A stretch of DNA of 24,056 bases. Source: a virus. Positions 10,533 through 16,168 of this stretch are shown here, in pieces. The stretch covers positions 1 to 24,056 of IMG/VR virus record IMGVR_UViG_3300042549_005935, one strand, 5' to 3'. How positions within the stretch are numbered: position 1 is the first letter of the stretch; each line of letters opens with the position of its first letter. Under the pieces are notes generated by a model, which saw only the letters and a list, made by a program, of their open reading frames with translations, made no database searches and was not told the DNA's origin. A program made the translations under genes and the position numbers.

Positions 10533-11087
10533 ATGAAATATATTTTCATTATAGGTTTATTATCTGTTATTAATAGAGTACCAGTGAGTAACCACTCAGT
10601 TACTCCTACAACCCAATGTAGTAACATAATAATTGGTGACTCACAATCACCATATGTTGATTGGGGTAGTGAAGAGTTTAAACTCATCAACTCTAAACCA
10701 GGCTCATCTAGTTTATGGGAAGGTGGTAAAACATTAACTTGGTTATTATCAGCTGTTAAAGCATATAAAATAGATACAACAGTTTGTAATGTAGCTATTT
10801 GTATTGGTACAAATGGTGGATTTAATAAAAAAGATAATATATCTGGATTAGTAAATGAATTACATGTTAAGTTTCCAAAAGCTAAACTATTTGTAATTCA
10901 AGGCTCTTGGGGTTGGGGTGGTGTCTCAAACAAAACCGAATCCACAGTAAGAGCATATTATTCGGAATTTGAAAAATTAGGTGTTACTATAGTTGAACCA
11001 CCAATTGGTAAAATTGAACCACATGGTAAAAAACCAATTTATCAAACAATAGGTAAAAATTTAGATAATTTAATATGGCAAAAGTAA
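10533..11087 (+). CDS. SGNH/GDSL-hydrolase-like secreted protein
   Basis: A 184-residue protein with a hydrophobic N-terminus (residues 1-13) that may be a signal or anchor sequence. The SGNH pattern is recognisable: IIIGDSQS at 32-39 (block I, catalytic Ser37), a glycine block around 57-66, AICIGTNGG at 88-96 (block III, Asn94) and EPHG at 162-165 (candidate catalytic His164). SGNH hydrolases act on esters of carbohydrates or lipids; in phages they may modify envelope sugars. The Asp usually three residues before the His is replaced, so activity is uncertain. I chose ATG 10533; the frame is open back to 10419 but that would translate tRNA-like element C. There is no promoter of the early type nearby. 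Confidence 0.65.
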   Translation: MKYIFIIGLLSVINRVPVSNHSVTPTTQCSNIIIGDSQSPYVDWGSEEFKLINSKPGSSSLWEGGKTLTWLLSAVKAYKIDTTVCNVAICIGTNGGFNKKDNISGLVNELHVKFPKAKLFVIQGSWGWGGVSNKTESTVRAYYSEFEKLGVTIVEPPIGKIEPHGKKPIYQTIGKNLDNLIWQK

Positions 11088-11317
11088 TACTAGAATTTGA
11101 ACGCGGAGAAGAAGAAGAAGGAATACACTCTGCACTATACGGATATAGGTATAGAAATTTAATTTGGGAGTTTGATCAAAAACTCCGTAGTGTCTCTAAA
11201 TACGGAGCCGCCATCAAAGGCAATGGTGAGGCAACTTCTGAAGAAATGGAAGCGTGCTCTCAACTAAGAGACATACTTAGAGAAATGTTACAAGAAGATA
11301 ATTTAACAATAGAATAA
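11075..11317 (+). CDS. Small acidic phage hypothetical, 80 aa
   Basis: An 80-residue acidic protein overlapping the end of the preceding gene by 13 bases. It starts with a strand (AKVILEFERGEEEEG), followed by a helical pair: ALYGYRYRNLIWEFDQKLR, then EEMEACSQLRDILREMLQE. This pattern occurs in small conserved phage proteins of unknown function; I cannot name a family. The overlap indicates translational coupling with the SGNH-like gene and the small membrane gene that follows two bases downstream. Confidence 0.65.
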   Translation: MAKVILEFERGEEEEGIHSALYGYRYRNLIWEFDQKLRSVSKYGAAIKGNGEATSEEMEACSQLRDILREMLQEDNLTIE

Positions 11318-11319
11318 AT

Positions 11320-11484
11320 ATGATACAAATTATTTTTTGGGTTGTTTTAACAACTCTACACGCGATAAACGCTCGTTTTTTTAAAGATAAACCAACTGGG
11401 TTTTGGTATAAATCATCTTGGTTTTTCTTAGGATGGTCCGCGTTAGCTACATTATATGCTATATGTGAATATTTAACCGCTTAG
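11320..11484 (+). CDS. Small two-span membrane protein, 54 aa
   Basis: A 54-residue hydrophobic protein starting two bases after the previous stop codon. It has two likely transmembrane segments (about 3-18 and 33-50) separated by a basic loop (ARFFKDKPTGFWYK) and many tryptophans near the membrane boundaries. It is too short for most gene callers, but tight packing in the operon supports it. Function unknown. Confidence 0.6.
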   Translation: MIQIIFWVVLTTLHAINARFFKDKPTGFWYKSSWFFLGWSALATLYAICEYLTA

Positions 11485-11516
11485 TATATTTGTATATACG
11501 TAGGAAGATATGAAAT

Positions 11517-11549
11517 GGAGGGTCCCATATGGGGTTCTCCATCTCCTTT
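11517..11549 (+). terminator. Hairpin terminator before the GNAT-like late gene
   Basis: GGAGGGTCCC and GGGGTTCTCC pair over about 10 bp with G.U pairs around CATATG-type DNA (11517-11540), followed by ATCTCCTTTT. It ends one base before the late-type box at 11551. Confidence 0.6.
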
Positions 11550-11550
11550 T

Positions 11551-11560
11551 AATATTTATT
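11551..11560 (+). promoter_or_regulatory. Late-type promoter box L1
   Basis: AATATTTATT four bases before the ATG at 11564 matches the ATATTTATA box found ahead of the structural genes. It sits directly after a terminator, as expected for an independent start. Confidence 0.45.
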
Positions 11561-11563
11561 GAC

Positions 11564-12496
11564 ATGATAAAACTGACTGATTTACTTGGAGAATTAGATT
11601 TACGAGGTGGAGACTTAGATGAAAACATCACCTTAGAACAGGTATTAATTGCGTTCTTAGAAGACTTTCAAATACCTGAAGATGAATTCTTTGAAGATGA
11701 TGAGTTAATACCTGGTGTTACTTTTAACCCTCGCATACTTAAGAAAACAACTATTATAGCAGATGGTGAATATGAGTTTATAGTACCTTCTTCTTATCGT
11801 GGTACTTTATATTTAATAAATACTAAAGGTACTACTTTAGATACTTATGTAGTTGGTCAAGTAGAAGTAGAAAAAATATATGTTAACGCGAATTCTGGTA
11901 AGACTAAACCATATCGTTTACCTGGCGCGGAAATAAGTTTAACTTATATTAACCCCAAATATCGTGGTAAAGGTTTAGGTGTTAAGATGTACACTATGTT
12001 ACTTGATGCTTACAAAACAGTTTTTTCAGATAATATCTTATACCCAGCGAGTTGGAATTTATGGATGAATAAATTAGCTCCTATAGGTTTACAAAGTGGT
12101 AATTTTGTAGGGGCTGAAGTAGCAGGGATTATAATCCCACTCACCCCTGAAGATATTGGTAACACTGATTTAATGCAGGGTATAGGGGTAGATCACTTGA
12201 TTTTAACCATTGAGCCACCTCAAGTATTACTTGATATTAAACAGGCTTTATCGGGGTTATCTTTAACTAAAAGTGACTATGGTATATATGAACCTACTTC
12301 AAATCTTAAAGTAACTCGATTGGATGAAATTGTTGATGAATCAGGTTCAATTGAAGAAGTAATTGAGGGCGCTGATTTAATGCAAATGGTTGGTCAAAGA
12401 GACGATGATGGGTACTCAATTATAGTAGTGGCTACTCAGGATGCTTTAGCAATTATTCGTGAGGAAGGTGATGATGTTACATTAGAGATTGTGTAA
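11564..12496 (+). CDS. GNAT-like acetyltransferase-domain protein, 310 aa
   Basis: The N-terminal 55 residues are acidic (EDDELIP and similar). The middle (about 60-185) has the strand-turn order of a GNAT fold, with the acetyl-CoA-binding motif ISLTYINPKYRGKGLGVKMY at 124-143 (R/Q-x-x-G-x-G as RGKGLG at 134-139). This motif is typical of GNAT N-acetyltransferases. The C-terminal 125 residues are acidic with strands and unknown. Small GNAT domains occur in T4-like phage genomes, but the substrate here is unknown. The start at 11564 follows late box L1; an in-frame ATG at 11510 lies before the terminator hairpin. Late expression would make it a possible virion or assembly factor. Confidence 0.6.
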   Translation: MIKLTDLLGELDLRGGDLDENITLEQVLIAFLEDFQIPEDEFFEDDELIPGVTFNPRILKKTTIIADGEYEFIVPSSYRGTLYLINTKGTTLDTYVVGQVEVEKIYVNANSGKTKPYRLPGAEISLTYINPKYRGKGLGVKMYTMLLDAYKTVFSDNILYPASWNLWMNKLAPIGLQSGNFVGAEVAGIIIPLTPEDIGNTDLMQGIGVDHLILTIEPPQVLLDIKQALSGLSLTKSDYGIYEPTSNLKVTRLDEIVDESGSIEEVIEGADLMQMVGQRDDDGYSIIVVATQDALAIIREEGDDVTLEIV

Positions 12497-12520
12497 TTTT
12501 GTAACCTCTCCGGTTAAATG

Positions 12521-12552
12521 TTTGGCTTCCGGGTGAATTGATGTTATATTTA
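12521..12552 (+). promoter_or_regulatory. Bacteroidota-type promoter P20
   Basis: TTTG at 12521-12524, 20 nt spacer, TATATTTA at 12545-12552. It drives the gene at 12575, whose leader ends in AATAAAGGTT. Confidence 0.8.
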
Positions 12553-12574
12553 GATATAATAAAAAATAAAGGTT

Positions 12575-12745
12575 ATGAACGCACAAATTTTTATGATGTT
12601 GATTGTTGGAGTTGCAATCATCAGATTTTTCAAAGGATTCAAAAATAGAAAAAAAGAATTTAATGTTAACGAGGAAGTAAATGGGTTCTTCATTCATTTA
12701 ATTACTACATTTGCTATTTATGGAATTATTACCTTATTTAACTAA
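12575..12745 (+). CDS. Small two-span membrane protein, 56 aa
   Basis: A 56-residue protein whose start follows promoter P20 and an AAAGGTT leader. Residues 3-17 and 37-55 are hydrophobic; the connecting segment is strongly basic then acidic (RFFKGFKNRKKEFNVNEEV). This is a likely inner-membrane hairpin with a cytoplasmic loop. It is monocistronic, with promoter P21 starting three bases after the stop codon. Function unknown. Confidence 0.6.
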   Translation: MNAQIFMMLIVGVAIIRFFKGFKNRKKEFNVNEEVNGFFIHLITTFAIYGIITLFN

Positions 12746-12747
12746 GG

Positions 12748-12779
12748 TTTGGCTCCACAGGAAAAGTTCATTATATTTA
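12748..12779 (+). promoter_or_regulatory. Bacteroidota-type promoter P21
   Basis: TTTG at 12748-12751, 20 nt spacer, TATATTTA at 12772-12779. It drives the DUF932 gene. Confidence 0.8.
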
Positions 12780-12800
12780 AATAAATAAAAAATAAAGGTT

Positions 12801-13604
12801 ATGCCACTAGATTTAAACAACAGTCAATTCCTGACTAAAGAGGAAATTAAAGAAAAAGCAAAATCAATTTTCACAACTGATTCAGCTCCAGGTACAAGTC
12901 AAAAATATTCACATATCTCAACTGAACGTATCATAGATGATATGAGTGCTTTAGGTTGGGGTGTAGTTGATGCTAAACAAGTACGCGCCCGTAAAGGTGA
13001 TGGTTACCAAAAACACCTAGTTGTGTTCCGTAATAATGATTTGTTCATTGAGGGTGAAGATGGTGATAATGTATTTCCACAAATTCTATTAACTAATAGT
13101 CATGATGGTAAAAACGCATTTACATTCACAGCTGGTTTGTTCCGTTTAGTTTGTGAGAATGGTTTAGTAATTTCAACTCAAGAATTTGAGAATATGAAGA
13201 TTCGCCATTATGGTTATGATTTTGAAGAGTTAGAGAAAGTAATCACTAATATGGTTGAAGCGCTTCCACTAGCAGTTGAGTCAATGAATAAATTTAAACA
13301 AACTCAATTAGACCAAGAAACAATTATTGAGTTTGCTAAAAGAGCAGTTCAAGTTCGTTTTGGTGAGGAACAAACACAAAATATTGCTATTGATTATAAT
13401 GACTTAGTAACACCAACACGTCCTGAAGACCGTGGTAATGATTTATGGAGTGTATTTAACACAGTCCAAGAAAAAATTACTCAAGGAATGTTTAATTATA
13501 CAGTTGGAGCTAAAGTTAGAAAAGCTCGTAAAATTAAAAACTTCCGCCAAGATTTAGATTTAAATGCTAAATTATATGAATTAGCAGCTGAGTTCGCAGC
13601 TTAA
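12801..13604 (+). CDS. DUF932-family phage protein
   Basis: This 267-residue protein has the features of the DUF932 (phage/plasmid-like) family. The N-terminal part contains 'S-x-x-Y-x-x-I-S-T-x-R-I-I-D-D-M' (about 34-50) and a 'GW-x-V-x-x-A-KQVRARK' segment. A central segment contains FTFTAGLFRLVCENGLVIS (about 108-126), close to the family's 'R-x-x-C-x-N-G-L' core. A helical C-terminus follows, with a basic stretch RKARKIKNFRQ near the end. DUF932 proteins are common on phages, plasmids and mobile elements; their function is not established. It has its own promoter and a strong terminator, so it is a monocistronic, highly expressed early gene. Confidence 0.8.
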   Translation: MPLDLNNSQFLTKEEIKEKAKSIFTTDSAPGTSQKYSHISTERIIDDMSALGWGVVDAKQVRARKGDGYQKHLVVFRNNDLFIEGEDGDNVFPQILLTNSHDGKNAFTFTAGLFRLVCENGLVISTQEFENMKIRHYGYDFEELEKVITNMVEALPLAVESMNKFKQTQLDQETIIEFAKRAVQVRFGEEQTQNIAIDYNDLVTPTRPEDRGNDLWSVFNTVQEKITQGMFNYTVGAKVRKARKIKNFRQDLDLNAKLYELAAEFAA

Positions 13605-13617
13605 TATATAAATGTTT

Positions 13618-13642
13618 AAAGCCGGGTTAAGCCCGGCTTTTT
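13618..13642 (+). terminator. Intrinsic terminator after the DUF932 gene
   Basis: AAA-GCCGGG-TTAAG-CCCGGC-TTTTT: a compact GC stem flanked by A and T runs, a textbook bacterial terminator. Confidence 0.9.
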
Positions 13643-13655
13643 CTATTAAAATAAA

Positions 13656-13687
13656 TTTGGCTTCCCAGTAAATAAATATTATATTAA
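13656..13687 (+). promoter_or_regulatory. Bacteroidota-type promoter P22, for the second tRNA cluster
   Basis: TTTG at 13656-13659, 20 nt spacer, TATATTAA at 13680-13687, 13 bases before the first tRNA. It shows that the tRNA cluster is read from the same promoter class as the protein genes. Confidence 0.75.
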
Positions 13688-13699
13688 TATCATATAAAA

Positions 13700-13774
13700 G
13701 GCGGGATGGACTGGAGATGGTTCCAGCTTGGTCTCATAAGCCAAATGACGCAGGTTCGAGTCCTGCTCCCGCAA
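13700..13774 (+). tRNA. tRNA with CAT anticodon (Met, possibly initiator-like)
   Basis: Anticodon stem TTGGT/GCCAA with loop CTCATAA gives anticodon CAT. The T arm is GCAGG-TTCGAGT-CCTGC. The acceptor pairs GCGGGA with TCCCGC, leaving the first base pair (G1.A72) unpaired, a trait of bacterial initiator tRNAs. The anticodon stem, however, lacks the three consecutive G-C pairs of true initiators. The D arm CTGG/CCAG is slightly displaced. Identity as initiator or elongator is unresolved. Confidence 0.8.
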
Positions 13775-13780
13775 CTAAAT

Positions 13781-13878
13781 GCTCAAGTGGCGAAAGCGTG
13801 GTTTCCATGGGAACCCGATAGTAGACGCTAGATTTTCTAACTCGAAAGAGTGTGTAGGTGCAAGTCCTACCTTGAGTA
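13781..13878 (+). tRNA. Atypical tRNA-like element D
   Basis: Acceptor GCTCAAG pairs with CTTGAGT and the T arm is GTAGG-TGCAAGT-CCTAC. A class II variable hairpin ACTC-GAAA-GAGT is present, and GCG/CGC can form a D stem. The D loop holds an additional palindromic hairpin GGTTTCCATGGGAACC. The place of the anticodon arm is taken by TAGA-TTT-TCTA, whose loop has only three bases. No standard anticodon can be read. It has the same overall plan as elements A to C but a different acceptor stem. Confidence 0.5.
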
Positions 13879-14012
13879 CAATGAGTAAGAGATACTCACC
13901 GGTCTTTGGTCTAAGTCCTTAATAATAGACTCGCTTAAACCGGACAGCGGAATGCCGGTTCTTAGGGCTAAAGGCGGCAATCACACCTCCTCCTTCGTAG
14001 TGTGACTTTTTT
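13879..14012 (+). ncRNA. Candidate structured RNA ending in a terminator
   Basis: The 134 bases after element D are dense in complementary segments: hairpin GAGTA-AGAGA-TACTC (13883-13897) and hairpin AACCGG/CCGGTT (13938-13960). CCGGT at 13899 can also pair with ACCGG at 13939, and CTAAG (13911) with CTTAG (about 13961), giving alternative or pseudoknotted folds. The stretch ends in a terminator. Together with the lack of an open frame this suggests a discrete structured RNA, but no known family is recognised. Confidence 0.45.
13981..14012 (+). terminator. Intrinsic terminator of the structured RNA
   Basis: TCACAC (13981-13986) pairs with GTGTGA (14000-14005), followed by CTTTTTT. The 13-nt loop carries CCTCCTCCTT, which resembles the anti-Shine-Dalgarno end of 16S rRNA. 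The stretch 14013-14089 after it shows no gene. Confidence 0.75.
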
Positions 14013-14089
14013 AATGGGGATGCCCTTCAGGTTTCATCAATAGGAAAAAACCGAAATAACTACTCACTAGAATCTCAGGTGGGGAATTT

Positions 14090-14163
14090 GCGCCCTTAGC
14101 TCATTCGGTTAGAGCAACTGACTCATAATCAGTAGGTGCCTGGTTCGATCCCAGGAGGGCGCA
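14090..14163 (+). tRNA. tRNA with CAT anticodon (Met or lysidine-type Ile)
   Basis: A canonical cloverleaf: acceptor GCGCCCT/AGGGCGC, D arm AGCTC...GAGC, anticodon arm CTGA-CTCATAA-TCAG, T arm CCTGG-TTCGATC-CCAGG, discriminator A. The body (CCTTAGCTCA, GGTTAGAGCA, GACTCATAATC) is close to bacterial tRNA-Ile2 (anticodon CAU, modified to lysidine), so Ile is as likely as Met. Its 3' end is 14 bases before the next start codon. Confidence 0.92.
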
Positions 14164-14177
14164 CTAAATTTATTATT

Positions 14178-14321
14178 ATGTTAATATTAACAGCTGTTTT
14201 ACTTATTGAGACTATTTTATCAATTACTTATCTTTATACTCTAAATAAACGAGTAAAATATTTAGAAGACGAAATAAGTAGGTTAAAAACACAGAATATA
14301 AAACAATTATTAAAGGGTTAA
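14178..14321 (+). CDS. Small membrane-anchored coiled-coil protein, 47 aa
   Basis: I placed the start at 14178; the longer frame from 14136 would begin inside the tRNA. The 47-residue product has an N-terminal transmembrane helix (LILTAVLLIETILSITYLY, residues 2-20), then a charged coiled-coil helix (VKYLEDEISRLKTQNIKQLL). This resembles small phage membrane proteins such as spanin-like or tail-assembly accessory proteins, but no specific role is shown. It directly follows a tRNA, so its mRNA 5' end may be made by tRNA 3' processing. A hairpin terminator follows. Confidence 0.6.
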   Translation: MLILTAVLLIETILSITYLYTLNKRVKYLEDEISRLKTQNIKQLLKG

Positions 14322-14333
14322 TTTGATTGTAAA

Positions 14334-14353
14334 AGCGGCTTAAAGCCGCTATT
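14334..14353 (+). terminator. Hairpin at the early/late boundary
   Basis: AGCGGC-TTAAA-GCCGCT followed by ATTT. It separates the tRNA transcript from the late block. Confidence 0.65.
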
Positions 14354-14367
14354 TCCCTACTTATCAT

Positions 14368-14376
14368 ATATTTATA
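14368..14376 (+). promoter_or_regulatory. Late-type promoter box L2
   Basis: ATATTTATA lies 3 bases before the ATG at 14380 and follows a terminator. It shares its sequence with boxes at 16875, 20506 and 23147. Confidence 0.5.
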
Positions 14377-14379
14377 TAT

Positions 14380-14793
14380 ATGGATATCGAAGAACTTTTT
14401 AATTTATTTAAAAATCCTGAAGAAGAAAAGGATGAAAGTATTCAAATTAACTTAGCTGAATACCCAGCTGTATGGATGGGAATGTTTAAAAAGTTAATAT
14501 TAAATTATCAGACATTTAGTAAACAATTACTTAAATTTTTTGAAACCTCAGACCCTCAACTTGATATTAATGATATTGAAAAAGCTGGATGTTATATGGT
14601 ATTCAATAGAGCATTGGATAATTTATCTAAAATAGAAGTTGATAATTCTTTTCATATTGAGTGCCTTAAATTTTACGCTGATGATGATTTTAAAAAGGCT
14701 CTTAGCTTAGCTATAGATTATTTTGTATCTGAAGAAGAGTATGAGAAATGTTCATATCTTCAAAAAATTCATGATACAGTAAACTTCTCTTAA
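14380..14793 (+). CDS. Hypothetical late-region protein, 137 aa
   Basis: A helical acidic protein. Residues 1-20 are acidic. Residues 30-70 contain aromatic helices (AVWMGMFKKLILNYQTFSKQ). The C-terminal EEEYEKCSYLQKIHDTV (about 117-133) resembles the UVR/'E-x-Y-E-x-x-x-x-L-x-x' motif used for protein contacts in UvrB/UvrC and many small phage proteins. The family is unknown to me. It is the first gene with a late-type box (L2) at the start of the dense right-hand block and is separated by a weak promoter region from the next gene. Function unknown. Confidence 0.65.
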   Translation: MDIEELFNLFKNPEEEKDESIQINLAEYPAVWMGMFKKLILNYQTFSKQLLKFFETSDPQLDINDIEKAGCYMVFNRALDNLSKIEVDNSFHIECLKFYADDDFKKALSLAIDYFVSEEEYEKCSYLQKIHDTVNFS

Positions 14794-14799
14794 AAATAG

Positions 14800-14831
14800 C
14801 TTGGCTTTTATATTTTTACTATTTACATTAT
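14800..14831 (+). promoter_or_regulatory. Weak Bacteroidota-type promoter candidate P23
   Basis: CTTG at 14800-14803, 20 nt spacer, TACATTAT at 14824-14831. The -33 box fits but the -7 box is degenerate. It lies 96 bases before the 14927 gene. Between them the sequence TAACTACGAGTTATGA (14831-14846) recurs with two mismatches as TAACTACGGGTAATGA (14887-14902), which may be an operator pair or part of tiny leader frames of 12-13 codons. Confidence 0.35.
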
Positions 14832-14926
14832 AACTACGAGTTATGAGACAATTAATAAACGTAGAGAAAAAGAAATGTGATTAAGGTAACTACGGGTAAT
14901 GAAATATTCTATTAAAATAATTTACT

Positions 14927-15112
14927 ATGAAAAATAAAAATAATGTTCTACATCAATTAGATAAAATTGATAGTATTACTAATCAACTAAATTTTGTTGT
15001 GAAAAATCAACAACCAATTGAAGAATATCTAAAACTTTTAGAGATATTAAGAGAAACTGTAGACCAAACTCGCTTATTTGTTGAATCTGAGCAGACAATA
15101 TATAACTACTAA
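14927..15112 (+). CDS. Small helical hypothetical protein, 61 aa
   Basis: A 61-residue helical protein with heptad-like leucine/isoleucine spacing (VLHQLDKIDSITNQL and YLKLLEILRETVDQTRLF), compatible with a helical hairpin or coiled-coil dimer. No catalytic residues or membrane segments are visible. Its stop codon is one base before the ATG of the HD-domain gene, so the two are co-transcribed. I do not recognise the family. Function unknown. Confidence 0.6.
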   Translation: MKNKNNVLHQLDKIDSITNQLNFVVKNQQPIEEYLKLLEILRETVDQTRLFVESEQTIYNY

Positions 15113-15113
15113 T

Positions 15114-15896
15114 ATGAATTTAACAGCCGAACAAATACAACAAAACTGGATAGATTTAGAGGAAACTATTAAATTATACATCAGTGAGCCACGTTGTTCA
15201 CAGTTACTTGATTTCTACTCTAACTACTCAGAACGTCTTATGTTAATGCCAGCAGCTCATAAGAAAGAATACCATAATGCTTTCCCAGGTGGTTACGTAG
15301 ATCACGTATTACGAGTTATCGATTGTGCTCTTAAACTAAATAATATTTGGGTTGAAATGGGAGTAGACACTTCTACTTACACTAAAGAAGAATTAGTATT
15401 CGCAGCTTTAAACCATGATTTAGGTAAAATGGGTGATGAACAACATGATGCTTATATTCCTCAGGATGATCAATGGCGTAAAGATAAATTAGGTGAAGAT
15501 TATAAATTTAATGACCGCTTAGAATTTATGTCAGTACCAGATCGTAGTTTACATTTACTACTTTCTCATGGTATCCAGATGTCTAAAAATGAATGGTTGG
15601 CAATTAAATTACATGATGGTTTATATGATGATGCTAATAAACCATATTTAATGTCTTGGTCACCAGAAACAAAACCTCGCACTTCATTAATTTATATCAT
15701 TCATCAGGCTGATTTAATGGCCGCTCGTATTGAGTTTGAACGTGAATGGAATCCAAAATTAAAAGATGGGGATAAAAAGAAAGTTAATAATTTTAGTTTA
15801 ACTACTGAAAAGAAAGCTTCTAAACCAACAATTAAAACTAAAACATTAAGTTCAATTGAAAGTACAGGACTAATGAATATGTTAAATGATTTATGA
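15114..15896 (+). CDS. HD-domain phosphohydrolase
   Basis: This 260-residue protein is a metal-dependent HD-superfamily hydrolase. The expected residues are visible in order: His64 (GGYVDHVLRV), the HD doublet His101-Asp102 (LNHDLGKMG), His151 (LLSHG), His168-Asp169 (KLHDG) and a late Asp200 (IHQADLMAA). Related HD hydrolases occur beside the late sigma factor and baseplate genes of T4-like marine and Bacteroidota phages. They probably act on nucleotides or nucleotide signals, but the substrate is unknown. I chose ATG 15114, immediately after the preceding stop; an out-of-operon ATG at 15078 would overlap that gene by 35 bases. The stop overlaps the next start by four bases. Confidence 0.85.
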   Translation: MNLTAEQIQQNWIDLEETIKLYISEPRCSQLLDFYSNYSERLMLMPAAHKKEYHNAFPGGYVDHVLRVIDCALKLNNIWVEMGVDTSTYTKEELVFAALNHDLGKMGDEQHDAYIPQDDQWRKDKLGEDYKFNDRLEFMSVPDRSLHLLLSHGIQMSKNEWLAIKLHDGLYDDANKPYLMSWSPETKPRTSLIYIIHQADLMAARIEFEREWNPKLKDGDKKKVNNFSLTTEKKASKPTIKTKTLSSIESTGLMNMLNDL

Positions 15897-16168
15897 TAAT
15901 ACTAACAATAATATTAGGAATAATGGTCGTGATCTTAGGATACACGACCTTTAATCTTCTTAAAAAGAATGAACGACAAGAGGATATTTTAGCTGGTTAT
16001 ATGTCTTATTTAAATAAAATATCAGATACAATTGACTTTGCTGATAAGAAACTTAAAGAAGTAGACGCTAGGGGATCATTTGAATCAGATGATGAAGTAG
16101 GTTTTTTCTTTAAACAAATTAAACAATTGCAAGATATATTAAACGCTTTTAAAATTAAAAATTTATGA
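15893..16168 (+). CDS. Membrane-anchored coiled-coil phage protein, 91 aa
   Basis: An N-terminal transmembrane helix (residues 2-22, ILTIILGIMVVILGYTTFNL) is followed by a basic patch and a coiled coil. The conserved-looking C-terminal segment RGSFESDDEVGFFFKQIKQL (about 60-79) is one I associate with small proteins found next to late genes in T4-like marine phages. Their function is unknown; the topology suggests an inner-membrane protein with a cytoplasmic coiled coil. It overlaps both the HD hydrolase and the sigma factor gene by four bases, so it belongs to the same coupled operon. Confidence 0.75.
   Translation: MIILTIILGIMVVILGYTTFNLLKKNERQEDILAGYMSYLNKISDTIDFADKKLKEVDARGSFESDDEVGFFFKQIKQLQDILNAFKIKNL

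Noticed and set aside
14136-14177. Start inside the CAT tRNA for the small membrane protein
   Set aside because: The frame is open through the tRNA by chance; ATG 14178 directly precedes the membrane helix.
14843-14920. Two tiny open frames of 12-13 codons
   Set aside because: They are too short to support as genes and lie on a near-repeated sequence that may be regulatory.
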